Shown piece by piece: positions 1-7,055 of a stretch of DNA of 24,550 bases (position 1 is its first letter; each line of letters begins with the position of its first letter). Both the position numbers and the translations under genes were made by a program. The notes beneath the pieces were generated by a model. That model made no database searches and had not been told where the DNA came from. It saw only the letters and a program-made list of their open reading frames with translations. The stretch is from an uncultured Muribaculaceae bacterium (GTDB lineage Bacteria > Bacteroidota > Bacteroidia > Bacteroidales > Muribaculaceae). The stretch lies in contig CAJTOB010000003.1 in the NCBI GenBank assembly GCA_910578035.1, positions 1 to 24,550 on the forward strand. The letters run 5' to 3'.

Positions 1-1
1 G

Positions 2-138
2 GCTGTCCGCTAAAATGACTACTTTTGGGCATAGTTTAGAAAATGTTTTGGCGAATACAAACTAAACTAAAAGGACTGACTCCTGCAATAGGTGCCAGTC
101 CTAATTTTGTTTTGCCTCAAAAAGTTTTATCGGACAGC
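2..138. mobile_element. Putative MITE or insertion-sequence end with imperfect terminal inverted repeats
   Basis: Bases 2-15 (GCTGTCCGCTAAAA) and the reverse complement of 125-138 (GCTGTCCGATAAAA) match at 13 of 14 positions, so the segment is bounded by inverted repeats. Inside lie a second inverted repeat (AGTTTAG at 34-40, CTAAACT at 62-68) and a hairpin at 72-102. There is no open reading frame of its own. This fits a non-autonomous miniature element of about 139 bp, or the terminal non-coding part of an insertion sequence. A target-site duplication cannot be tested because the left flank is outside the window. Confidence 0.45.
72..102. repeat. Hairpin inside the left-edge element
   Basis: The arms 73-84 and 90-101 pair at 10 of 12 positions around the loop GCAAT, with one further A-T pair at 72/102. 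The right side is followed by a T-rich stretch (TAATTTTGTTTTG), so it could act as a weak terminator on the plus strand protecting the element from, or insulating, outside transcription. Function is inferred only from shape. Confidence 0.4.
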
Positions 139-167
139 AATAATTTTAAATAGGTACACGGGTAGCT

Positions 168-238
168 GGCCGGCATTGCTTTTTTTTTGATAGTTGTGTT
201 TCTATCGCGTTGCAAAAAGCAGTGCCGGCCTATTTTTT
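168..238 (+). terminator. Long stem-loop with T tract, next to the EamA stop codon
   Basis: The arms 168-184 and 214-230 pair over 17 positions with a single G-T type mismatch, around a loop that holds a smaller GATAG/CTATC inverted repeat. On the plus strand the right arm is followed by TATTTTTT, as in an intrinsic terminator. On the minus strand the hairpin begins exactly at the EamA stop codon but has no T run after it, so termination of that gene would be less canonical. Confidence 0.55.
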
Positions 239-1129
239 GTGTGAATTTGTCGTCACGAGGTATATGCCGGCAAAAATAAGCGCTACGGCGAGGGCTTTGA
301 GGGGTGTGAATGTGTCGAGGCCAAGGGCGAGGCCGACGCAGGTGGCAACGATGGGCTGGAAGTAGTTGTACATGCCTACGACTGTCGGCATGAGGGCCTT
401 CTGGCCTGTCATCATGCAGATATATGCCACGAATGTGCCCATGAAGACTACGTAGCCTACTCCGGCGGCGACTGCCGGGGTGAGCGCGCTCCAGTCGGTG
501 GTGGCGATGCTCTTTGCAGAGAACGGCAGTATGGCTATGGCTGCGAAGGTGAACATCCATTTCATCAGCGTCACCAGCGAGTACTTTTTCAGGAAGTTCT
601 TGTATAGAGTGAGGTATAGCGCGTACGATAGTTGCGCCGAGAGCACAAGCATGTCGCCGAGGAGGGGATTATTGCCTCGCAGCGACGAGCCGAGCGACGA
701 GTACACAAGAGTGAATGCGCCTATGGCTCCGAGGATAATACCGATCGCTTTTCCCGTTGTAATGGGCGCTTTGAGGATAATCCTTGCCAGGAGCATGACC
801 CACATCGGCATGGTGGTTGTGATGATGGAGGCTTCGCCGGGCGAGGTGTAGCCTACGCCGAAGATATAACAGCCCTGATTGAATAGAATGCCAAGCATTC
901 CTGCTCCGGCGAGGCGCAGGAGATCGGAGGGCGGCACATGCTCGCGCTTGCCGCAGAGCGACAGCAGCCAGAAGAGTATGGCCGCGCCGAATATGCGGCA
1001 GTCGGTAAGCACGAGGGGAGTGATGATGCCGGCTGCCATGACGAGTTTGGCGACCGGGGCCATAAGCCCCCAGCAGACATTTGCGCCCAGAAGAGCCAGA
1101 TGTCCGCGAAGTTTTACGGGGATATTCAT
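230..1129 (-). CDS. EamA/DMT-family transporter
   Basis: A 299-residue integral membrane protein of the drug/metabolite transporter superfamily, predicted to sit in the inner membrane with about ten helices as two EamA repeats. The first repeat begins with GANVCWGLMAPVAK near residues 15-28, the usual first-helix signature; a second repeat starts around residue 155 (LGDMLVLSAQLSYALY). Family members export amino acids, metabolites or other small solutes; substrate cannot be read from sequence. The start ATG shares one base with the lepA stop (TGATG), so translation is probably coupled to lepA and both sit on one transcript. It ends in a strong hairpin at 168-230. Length is normal for the family and no defect is seen. 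Confidence 0.88.
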   Translation of the reverse strand: MNIPVKLRGHLALLGANVCWGLMAPVAKLVMAAGIITPLVLTDCRIFGAAILFWLLSLCGKREHVPPSDLLRLAGAGMLGILFNQGCYIFGVGYTSPGEASIITTTMPMWVMLLARIILKAPITTGKAIGIILGAIGAFTLVYSSLGSSLRGNNPLLGDMLVLSAQLSYALYLTLYKNFLKKYSLVTLMKWMFTFAAIAILPFSAKSIATTDWSALTPAVAAGVGYVVFMGTFVAYICMMTGQKALMPTVVGMYNYFQPIVATCVGLALGLDTFTPLKALAVALIFAGIYLVTTNSHKK

Positions 1130-2916
1130 CAGTCGAGTTTGAGGACAGCGAGGAATGCTTTCTGAGGCACTTCCACGCGGCCAATCTGCTTCATGCGCTT
1201 TTTACCCTGTTTCTGTTTTTCGAGCAGTTTGCGTTTACGGGAAATGTCGCCGCCGTAGCACTTGGCGGTCACGTCCTTGCGCACAGCCTTGATTGTCTCG
1301 CGGGCAATGATTTTGGCTCCGATTGCGGCCTGTACGGCGATGTCGAACTGCTGTCTGGGTATGAGTTCTTTTAGCTTTTCGCACATGCGGCGGCCGAAGG
1401 TCACGGCGTTGTCTACGTGGGTGAGAGTCGAGAGGGCATCGACACTCTCGCCGTTGAGGAGAATGTCGAGTCTCACGAGTTTGCTCTCGCGGTAGTCGTG
1501 GATATGATAGTCGAAAGAGGCATAGCCCTTGGATATGCTCTTGAGTTTGTCGTAGAAGTCGATTACGATTTCGCCCAGAGGCATGTCGAAGGTGAGCTCC
1601 ATTCGGTTGCCGGAAATATACTCCTGCTTTACGAGTTCGCCTCGTTTTCCAAGGCACAGAGTCATAATCGGGCCGATGAAATCTGCCGTTGTGATGACCG
1701 ATGCACGGATATAGGGCTCTTCGATGTGGTCTATGAGTGTGGCGTCGGGCAGGCCGGAGGGGTTGTGGACCTCTGTCATGTCGCCTCGCTTGTCGAAGAC
1801 TTTGTAGCTTACGTTGGGCACGGTAGTGATGACGTCCATGCCGAATTCGCGCCCCAGGCGCTCCTGCACAATCTCCATATGGAGCAGGCCGAGGAAGCCG
1901 CAGCGGAATCCGAAGCCAAGAGCTGCCGACGATTCGGGTGTGAAGGTGAGCGAGGCGTCGTTGAGCTGTAGTTTTTCGAGCGATGTGCGCAGATTTTCGA
2001 AGTCTTCGGTCTCGATGGGATATGCGCCTGCGAATACCATTGGCTTCACTTCCTCGAAGCCGTCGATGGTTTCAGAGCAAGGGCGCTGTACGTGGGTAAT
2101 CGTATCGCCGACTTTAACCTCCTTGCTGCTCTTGATGCCCGAAATAATGTAGCCTACATTGCCGGCTGAGAGCTCGGCGCGGGGCTCCATGTCGAGGCGG
2201 AGAATGCCGATTTCGTCGGCGTGATATTCCTTGCCGGTGGCCACGAATTTAACGAAGTCGTTCTTGCGGATAGTGCCGTTTTCGATTTTGAAATAGGCAA
2301 TTATACCGCGGAAGGGGTTGAATACCGAGTCGAAGATAAGGGCCTGAAGCGGAGCCGAAGGGTCGCCTTCGGGAGCAGGAATACGCTCTACGATGGCCTG
2401 AAGAATCTCAGGCACACCCAGACCTGTCTTGCCGCTGGCACGGATAATTTCTTCGCGTTTGCAGCCGAGGAGGTCTACAATCTGGTCTTCCACTTCTTCG
2501 GGCTTGGCCGAATCAAGGTCTACCTTGTTTATAACCGGAATTATCTCGAGGTCATTGTCGATAGCCATGTAGAGGTTCGAAATGGTCTGGGCCTGAATGC
2601 CCTGTGAACCGTCTACAATCAGGAGCGCGCCTTCGCACGCCGCTATGGAGCGCGATACTTCGTAGGAGAAATCGACGTGCCCGGGGGTGTCGATAAGGTT
2701 GAACACATACTTTTGGCCGTCGAGTTCATAGTCCATCTGAATGGCATGGCTCTTGATTGTGATGCCTCTTTCGCGCTCGAGATCCATGTCGTCGAGCACC
2801 TGGGCCTCCATATCTTTGGCCGCTACAGTGTTGGTGTATTCAAGCAGACGGTCGGCAAGAGTTGATTTGCCGTGGTCTATATGTGCGATTATGCAGAAGT
2901 TGCGAATATTTTTCAT
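1129..2916 (-). CDS. lepA: Elongation factor 4 (LepA), ribosome-associated GTPase
   Basis: A 595-residue translational GTPase, full length for LepA/EF4, which acts on the ribosome in the cytoplasm (proposed back-translocation or initiation/biogenesis role). The G1 motif AHIDHGKST is at residues 11-19, the switch region RERGITIKS at about 48-56, DTPGH at 76-80 and NKVD at 130-133. The C-terminal domain ends in a basic stretch (RKRKLLEKQKQGKKRMK) that is diagnostic of LepA and separates it from EF-G. It has its own well-formed promoter at 2933-2964 with a very short leader. The downstream EamA gene starts within its stop codon. Start ATG at 2916 gives the standard MKNIRNFCIIAHIDHGK beginning. 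Confidence 0.98.
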   Translation of the reverse strand: MKNIRNFCIIAHIDHGKSTLADRLLEYTNTVAAKDMEAQVLDDMDLERERGITIKSHAIQMDYELDGQKYVFNLIDTPGHVDFSYEVSRSIAACEGALLIVDGSQGIQAQTISNLYMAIDNDLEIIPVINKVDLDSAKPEEVEDQIVDLLGCKREEIIRASGKTGLGVPEILQAIVERIPAPEGDPSAPLQALIFDSVFNPFRGIIAYFKIENGTIRKNDFVKFVATGKEYHADEIGILRLDMEPRAELSAGNVGYIISGIKSSKEVKVGDTITHVQRPCSETIDGFEEVKPMVFAGAYPIETEDFENLRTSLEKLQLNDASLTFTPESSAALGFGFRCGFLGLLHMEIVQERLGREFGMDVITTVPNVSYKVFDKRGDMTEVHNPSGLPDATLIDHIEEPYIRASVITTADFIGPIMTLCLGKRGELVKQEYISGNRMELTFDMPLGEIVIDFYDKLKSISKGYASFDYHIHDYRESKLVRLDILLNGESVDALSTLTHVDNAVTFGRRMCEKLKELIPRQQFDIAVQAAIGAKIIARETIKAVRKDVTAKCYGGDISRKRKLLEKQKQGKKRMKQIGRVEVPQKAFLAVLKLD

Positions 2917-2932
2917 TTCCGGAAATTTGGTG

Positions 2933-2964
2933 CAAATTTACAAAAAATCCCCCGCTTCCGCAAA
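2933..2964 (-). promoter_or_regulatory. Bacteroidetes-type promoter of lepA
   Basis: Reading the minus strand, TTTG (complement of 2961-2964), exactly 20 bases, then TAAATTTG (complement of 2933-2940). This matches the TTTG-N19-21-TAnnTTTG pattern recognised by the Bacteroidetes primary sigma factor. The -7 box ends 16 bases before the lepA ATG, so the leader should be around ten bases. Confidence 0.75.
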
Positions 2965-2991
2965 CGCTCTGTCTGTGTCGTGTCCGTGCGG

Positions 2992-3613
2992 TCAGAATAG
3001 GACGCCTGTGCTGAGGCCGAAGGTGCGGTTCGATCTGTTTTCGGTGGAGTCGAATTTGTTGAGCTGTATGTTCGTATTTAAGCCTATTTCCCAGTGCCCA
3101 AACAGTGTGAAGCCAATGCCTGCGCTAATGCCGGTGTCAAAGCGACTGTAGAGGCCATCTTTTCCAAAACAGTTTTCTTCGCTGTAATTGAAGGGTTTTG
3201 CGGTGCCGTTGTAGATGTTCACTTTCGAGTTGCCGAACAGGCCTGCCGAAAAATATGGACCGGCTTCAATGCGCAAAGAAGCAATGTCGTTTAGCGGCAG
3301 GCGATACCCGATAGTCACCGGCATCTGAATGTAGTGCGGGTGTGAAATCCTTTTAGCCGACTGTATTGCAATTTTGAAGTCGTGTGACCAACTTTTTGCG
3401 TTCAGGCCTATTTTTGCAGCTAAAAAAAGTCCATCGGTTGCCGATTTGAAGTCGTATTCTCCGACAAAAGCGACGTGATATGCCGGATATGTTCTGCCTT
3501 TAGTGTTCGAGGCTTTCGATAGGTCCAAACCGACATCGGCTCCGAAACGGAAGTCTCTTGCGCTGGCGGATAGGCCGATTATGATTGCTAATATAAATGC
3601 TATTTTTTTTCAT
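2992..3613 (-). CDS. Outer-membrane beta-barrel protein (PorT-like), frame broken in a start-proximal A8 tract
   Basis: The body encodes a small exported barrel: alternating aromatic strands, GPYFSAGLFG near the middle and a terminal phenylalanine (STGVLF), all typical of PorT-like outer-membrane proteins. The signal peptide MKKIAFILAIIIGLSASA is also encoded, but in a frame one base off the ATG at 3613. The start reads ATG followed by eight A residues, and a TGA lies directly upstream in the body frame. With seven A residues the product would be an intact 206-residue preprotein. As written, translation from the ATG gives 37 residues and stops. It is therefore an assembly error, a slippage-controlled (phase-variable) gene, or a fresh pseudogene. 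It follows purA by 60 bases with a hairpin between; no promoter box of its own was found. Confidence 0.75.
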
Positions 3614-3622
3614 GGTAGATAA

Positions 3623-3651
3623 ACGGCGGGCTCTTTGAGGAAGCCCGCCGT
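3623..3651 (-). terminator. GC-rich hairpin between purA and the barrel gene
   Basis: ACGGCGGGCT and AGCCCGCCGT form a perfect 10-bp stem with a 9-base loop. It lies 22 bases after the purA stop and ends only 9 bases before the barrel gene ATG. The minus-strand sequence after it (TTATCTACC) is a poor U tract, so it may be a partial terminator or attenuator, or a 3' stabilising stem. Confidence 0.6.
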
Positions 3652-3673
3652 CAAGTTTTGTTTAGGATAAATA

Positions 3674-4975
3674 TCAGAGATTTCTGATGATGGTTTCTTC
3701 GCGGTCGGGGCCTACTGAGATTACGGCAACGGGTACGCCTACCTGTTTTTCGATGTAGGCAACGTAGTTTCGGAATGCCTCGGGGAGCTCTGCTTCAGAA
3801 CGAGCCTTGGAGAGGTCGGTTTTCCAGCCCGGGAGCTCGTCGTAGATGGGCTCTGCTATGCCTGCGCCTTCGGCGTTGTCGCCGACGGAGTAGGGGAAGT
3901 CGGAGGTAACAGTGCCGTCGGGCATGCGGTATGCGGTCGCTACCTTGATGGTGTCGAAGCCGTCGAGGACATCGCTCTTCATCATTATCAGATGTGTTGC
4001 TCCGTTTATCATCACGGCGTAGCGGAGAGCGACAAGGTCGAGCCAGCCGCATCGGCGTTCGCGGCCGGTGACGGCGCCGTATTCATGGCCGATGTTGCGT
4101 ATGGTGGCGCCTGTTTCATCGAACAGCTCGGTGGGGAAAGGCCCGCTACCTACGCGAGTGCAGTATGCCTTGAAGATGCCGTAGACCTTGCCGATGCGAC
4201 CGGGGGCAATACCCAGGCCTGTGCAGGCGCCGGCGGCAACGGTGTTGCTTGATGTCACAAAGGGGTATGAACCGAAGTCTACGTCGAGCATGGTGCCCTG
4301 AGCGCCCTCGCAGAGCACGCTCTTTTCATCGTTGAGAGCCTTGTTGATATAGTGCTCGGTGTCGGTGAGGCCGAATGTGCGGATATAGTCGATGGCGTCG
4401 AACCATTCCTTTTCTGTCTCGGCCAGTTTTTCGTTGTCGATTTCGGCTCTCATGCCTTCGAGGCGGCGCAGATGAGCGTCGCGGGCGGCTTCGTAGCGAG
4501 CCTTGAAGTCGTCGCGGAGGGTGTCGCCGACGCGGAGACCGTGGCGCGATATTTTATCGGTATATGTCGGGCCGATGCCTTTGCCGGTGGTTCCTATCTT
4601 GCCGCTGCCCATGGCGCGTTCGCCGGCGGCGTCGAGCAGGCGGTGTGTCGGCATGATAAGATGAGCTTTTTTCGATATTTTGAGAATCGAGTGAAGGTCT
4701 ACTCCGTCGGCTTCGAGCTGTTCGGCTTCGCCACGGAAGAGCACAGGGTCGAGCACAACGCCGTTGCCAATCACATTGGTGATGGCTCCCTTTGCGAATA
4801 CGCCAGAGGGAATAGAGCGGAGTACGTGCTTGTGGCCGTCGAATTCGAGGGTGTGGCCTGCGTTGGGACCGCCCTGGAAGCGTGCTACAATATTGTAAGA
4901 GGGGGCGAGGACATCGACGATTTTGCCTTTGCCTTCGTCGCCCCACTGGAGGCCTAAAAGAAGATCGGCTTTCAT
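3674..4975 (-). CDS. purA: Adenylosuccinate synthetase
   Basis: A 433-residue cytoplasmic enzyme that joins IMP and aspartate with GTP hydrolysis to give adenylosuccinate, the first step from IMP to AMP. The GTP-binding loop GDEGKGK is at residues 12-18 with catalytic Asp13, and GPNAGHT with catalytic His41 follows at 37-42. Further along are GSGKIGTTGKGIGPTYTDK and the C-terminal GRERRCGWLDL segment, both hallmarks. Length matches the roughly 430 residues of bacterial PurA. The start at 4975 (MKADLLLGLQWGDEGKGK) is preferred over upstream in-frame starts because it gives the conserved N-terminus and its ATG overlaps the stop of the fur-type gene as ATGA, implying coupled translation. Confidence 0.98.
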   Translation of the reverse strand: MKADLLLGLQWGDEGKGKIVDVLAPSYNIVARFQGGPNAGHTLEFDGHKHVLRSIPSGVFAKGAITNVIGNGVVLDPVLFRGEAEQLEADGVDLHSILKISKKAHLIMPTHRLLDAAGERAMGSGKIGTTGKGIGPTYTDKISRHGLRVGDTLRDDFKARYEAARDAHLRRLEGMRAEIDNEKLAETEKEWFDAIDYIRTFGLTDTEHYINKALNDEKSVLCEGAQGTMLDVDFGSYPFVTSSNTVAAGACTGLGIAPGRIGKVYGIFKAYCTRVGSGPFPTELFDETGATIRNIGHEYGAVTGRERRCGWLDLVALRYAVMINGATHLIMMKSDVLDGFDTIKVATAYRMPDGTVTSDFPYSVGDNAEGAGIAEPIYDELPGWKTDLSKARSEAELPEAFRNYVAYIEKQVGVPVAVISVGPDREETIIRNL

Positions 4976-5448
4976 TTTTTTATGCGGGTGTTGATGTTGG
5001 TTTTCTTGGCTTTTCTGGCGCAGGCCGAGCATACGCCATATACTGTCATCTCAAAATAGGAAGCGGTGAACGCCGAGTAATGGCGCGCGCGGAGCACTTC
5101 TGAAAACGACTGGTCCTTTACAGATTTGATTTTGCCGCAATTGAGGCATACGAGGTGATGGCGGTTGGCCGGCAGCATTTCGAAGCGGGCGCCCCGGCTG
5201 CCGAAATAGCGGGCAAGGATTCCTGCGGCCACAAACAGCTCGACGGCATTGTAGACCGTTGCGAGCGACACCCGGACGCCACGTGCTTCAACTGCGGAGG
5301 CAAGCTCTTCTACCGAGAAGCCTGAGGTGAGCGTGCGAGCCGCTTCGAGTATTTCGAGCCGTTCGGGAGTGTTGCGACGACAGGTGCGTGCGAGATACTC
5401 TGTGAGTTTCTGCAGCGCAAAATCCTGTTTATGCTTTTCGCTGGTCAT
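4972..5448 (-). CDS. Fur-family metal- or peroxide-responsive repressor
   Basis: A 158-residue DNA-binding regulator of the Fur/PerR/Zur family. The winged helix occupies roughly residues 10-85, with recognition helix SLATVYNAVELFVAAGI at 61-77. The dimerisation and metal-binding part carries HH at 97-98, CLNC at 101-104 and CSAC at 140-143, giving the two CxxC pairs of a structural zinc site. Which metal or oxidant it senses cannot be decided here. The ATG at 5448 is chosen because upstream codons lie inside the promoter region. It overlaps purA by ATGA and is divergent from prmA, with the two -7 boxes only 22 bases apart, so autoregulation could also influence prmA. Confidence 0.93.
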   Translation of the reverse strand: MTSEKHKQDFALQKLTEYLARTCRRNTPERLEILEAARTLTSGFSVEELASAVEARGVRVSLATVYNAVELFVAAGILARYFGSRGARFEMLPANRHHLVCLNCGKIKSVKDQSFSEVLRARHYSAFTASYFEMTVYGVCSACARKAKKTNINTRIKK

Positions 5449-5483
5449 GCGTGTGTAAGGACTGGTACGTTTTTTGACGTGTG

Positions 5484-5491
5484 CAAAATTA
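5484..5491 (-). promoter_or_regulatory. -7 box of the fur-type regulator/purA operon
   Basis: TAATTTTG on the minus strand fits TAnnTTTG and lies about 36 bases before the ATG at 5448. I see no clear TTTG at the expected -33 distance. Confidence 0.5.
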
Positions 5492-5513
5492 GTGAAAATT
5501 TCCGAAAATAGCT

Positions 5514-5521
5514 TACCTTTG
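5514..5521 (+). promoter_or_regulatory. -7 box of the prmA operon
   Basis: TACCTTTG fits TAnnTTTG and lies 36 bases before the ATG at 5558 (21 before the alternative ATG at 5543). No clean -33 TTTG is visible; the upstream bases overlap the divergent fur-type promoter. Confidence 0.55.
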
Positions 5522-5557
5522 CCAAACAAATACGTCTATGCAATGAACAAGCCTACG

Positions 5558-6424
5558 ATGAACGATTATTATAAGGTCGAAATCGGCATATCGCCGGCTT
5601 CCTCCGATTTCTGCGATTTGGCCGTAGACCTCCTTGCCGCCATTGGTTTCGAGACATTTGTGCCTTACGAAGACCGCCCCGGAGAGGGTATTACGGCTTA
5701 TGTGCCGGCGCCTCTTTATACGCCTGAGGCCGTTGCCGAAGCTCTCGATGGACTCAAGCCGTTTGCCGAAGCCACTTTCGAGGCCGAATTTGTGGAAGGG
5801 CGCGACTGGAACGCCGAATGGGAGAAAAATTATTTCCGGCCCATTCTCGTAGAGGGTGTCGTGGCGGTACACAGCAGTTTCCACACGGATATCCCGACGG
5901 CAAAATACGATATAACGATAGACCCAAAGATGGCCTTTGGAACCGGCCATCATGCCACAACGTCGCTCATGATGAGAGCCCTTCTTGCTGCCGGTGTCGA
6001 GGGCAAATCGGTGATAGACATGGGCACAGGCTCGGGTATACTTGCTATTTTGGCTGCTATGCTCGGTGCAAACCCTGTCACCGGAATAGAAATCGATGCC
6101 TTTGCCGAAGCTAATGCGCGCGATAACGTGGCGTTGAACCTTGCCGACACCAATGCTGTGAAGATAATAGGCGGCGACGCGTCGGCGCTTGCCTCGGTCG
6201 GTTATGAGGCAGATTTCTTCCTTGCCAATATCAACCGCAATGTAATCACAGCCGATATAGGCCGGTATGCGGCCGTTACTCGCAAAGGCGGCGTCCTTGT
6301 GGTAAGCGGATTCTACGTCGCAGACCGCGATATCGTTGCTGAGGCAGCCCGGAGCGCAGGCTTTGAGTTTGTTGCAGCAGACGAAACCGACAACTGGTCG
6401 TCCATGACATTCCGGAAATCATGA
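5558..6424 (+). CDS. prmA: Ribosomal protein L11 methyltransferase
   Basis: A 288-residue SAM-dependent methyltransferase that trimethylates ribosomal protein L11 in the cytoplasm. After an N-terminal substrate-recognition domain (about 1-105) comes DPKMAFGTGHHATT at 122-135, the PrmA signature, then SAM motif I DMGTGSG at 154-160 and the acidic motif II IEID. The segment FLANINRNV matches the conserved N-I-N region near the active site. Length fits Bacteroidetes PrmA. The ATG at 5558 (MNDYYKVEI) is chosen because similarity should begin there; an in-frame ATG at 5543 would add five residues. Its stop overlaps the start of the next gene as ATGA. It is transcribed divergently from the fur-type regulator. 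Confidence 0.96.
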   Translation: MNDYYKVEIGISPASSDFCDLAVDLLAAIGFETFVPYEDRPGEGITAYVPAPLYTPEAVAEALDGLKPFAEATFEAEFVEGRDWNAEWEKNYFRPILVEGVVAVHSSFHTDIPTAKYDITIDPKMAFGTGHHATTSLMMRALLAAGVEGKSVIDMGTGSGILAILAAMLGANPVTGIEIDAFAEANARDNVALNLADTNAVKIIGGDASALASVGYEADFFLANINRNVITADIGRYAAVTRKGGVLVVSGFYVADRDIVAEAARSAGFEFVAADETDNWSSMTFRKS

Positions 6425-6942
6425 AGCGGCTTGTCTTTGCATTTATGACCCTTCTGGCGGCTGTCTGCGCTTCTGCCGAGAAACCAGCCACGCGCTTTGT
6501 ATGGGGCGCTGACGCGGGTGCTTCGATTGATTTGACAGGCAGCGATATGAGCACTATAGACTTCAACGCTGTGTTCGGCATGAGCCGTGGGTGGATTAAT
6601 TTTCTTGGTATTGGTGCAGAAGCCGATATCATGGTAAGCAATTCATGCCGTTCGTATCCCCTTTATGTGAACTTCCGCACCAATTTCCGGAATACGCCCT
6701 CCTTGTTGTTCTGGGATTTGAAACTCGGAGCTTCTCTCAACTATCTTGAGCACAATCACCAGCAGACCGGCATCTACGGTGCTACCGGCTTGGGTATCAA
6801 TCTTGCCAGAGGCGCTAAATTTTCATCGCATCTTATCATAGGATACACTTTCAGAGAGCGTCGGACCGTTGTCGGAGAGGAAATGGTCCATCATTTCCAT
6901 AACCTCAGTTCGGCTTCGGTAAAAATAGGTGTCCTTTTCTGA
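6421..6942 (+). CDS. Small outer-membrane beta-barrel protein (PorT-like)
   Basis: A 173-residue exported protein. Residues 1-19 (MKRLVFAFMTLLAAVCASA) form a typical signal peptide with an ASA cleavage site. The mature part shows alternating hydrophobic/polar strands, GADAGASIDL at its start and a terminal aromatic (IKIGVLF-like end, KIGVLF), fitting an eight-stranded outer-membrane barrel. No enzymatic residues are recognised and the role is unknown. The start codon overlaps the prmA stop by four bases, so it is probably coupled to prmA. The N-terminal FVWGADAG and the C-terminal GVLF resemble the barrel encoded at 2992-3613, suggesting distant paralogy on either side of the fur-type/prmA region. 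Confidence 0.8.
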   Translation: MKRLVFAFMTLLAAVCASAEKPATRFVWGADAGASIDLTGSDMSTIDFNAVFGMSRGWINFLGIGAEADIMVSNSCRSYPLYVNFRTNFRNTPSLLFWDLKLGASLNYLEHNHQQTGIYGATGLGINLARGAKFSSHLIIGYTFRERRTVVGEEMVHHFHNLSSASVKIGVLF

Positions 6943-6970
6943 CGGCAGAGCCGGCCGTAAGGCGAAAACG

Positions 6971-7006
6971 GTAGAGATATCTGTAATAGTAGAGATATCT
7001 GTAATA
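6971..7006 (+). repeat. Perfect 18-bp tandem repeat upstream of the TonB receptor
   Basis: GTAGAGATATCTGTAATA occurs twice head to tail (6971-6988 and 6989-7006). A diverged third copy may follow, ending in GTAATA at 7022-7027. Each unit holds the palindrome AGATATCT. Position just upstream of the receptor promoter suggests regulator-binding sites; this is inference. Confidence 0.75.
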
Positions 7007-7045
7007 TAGGTAAGTATAACCGTAATATAGGTTAATATATTACGG
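7001..7045 (+). promoter_or_regulatory. Palindromic operator candidate for the TonB receptor operon
   Basis: CCGTAATATA (7020-7029) and TATATTACGG (7036-7045) form a perfect 10-bp inverted repeat with a 6-base spacer. GTAATATAGGT also recurs directly at 7001-7011 and 7022-7032, a 21-base or two-helical-turn period. The palindrome covers the place where the -33 element of the 7056 promoter should be, so a bound regulator would either block or replace sigma contacts there. Confidence 0.6.
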
Positions 7046-7055
7046 AACATTGTCG

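Noticed and set aside
117..560. A 147-codon minus-strand open frame crossing the left-edge element and the end of the EamA gene
   Set aside because: It is out of frame with the clear EamA gene, shows Arg/His-rich nonsense composition and runs through a hairpin; it is a shadow frame.
1417..1971. Long plus-strand open frames antisense to lepA and similar long frames antisense to purA (4352-4957), the GH3 gene (20620-21201) and the DUF2156 gene (23432-24013)
   Set aside because: They lie opposite strongly conserved genes, lack recognisable domains and arise from the codon bias of the real genes.
2992..3528. A shorter barrel gene starting from a TTG at 3528
   Set aside because: That start would remove the signal peptide and first strand, which are encoded just upstream in the same frame; the frameshift explanation accounts for all of the sequence.
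6971..7006. Tandem 18-bp repeats considered as a CRISPR remnant
   Set aside because: There are only two units, directly adjacent with no spacers, and no cas genes nearby; a promoter operator fits better.
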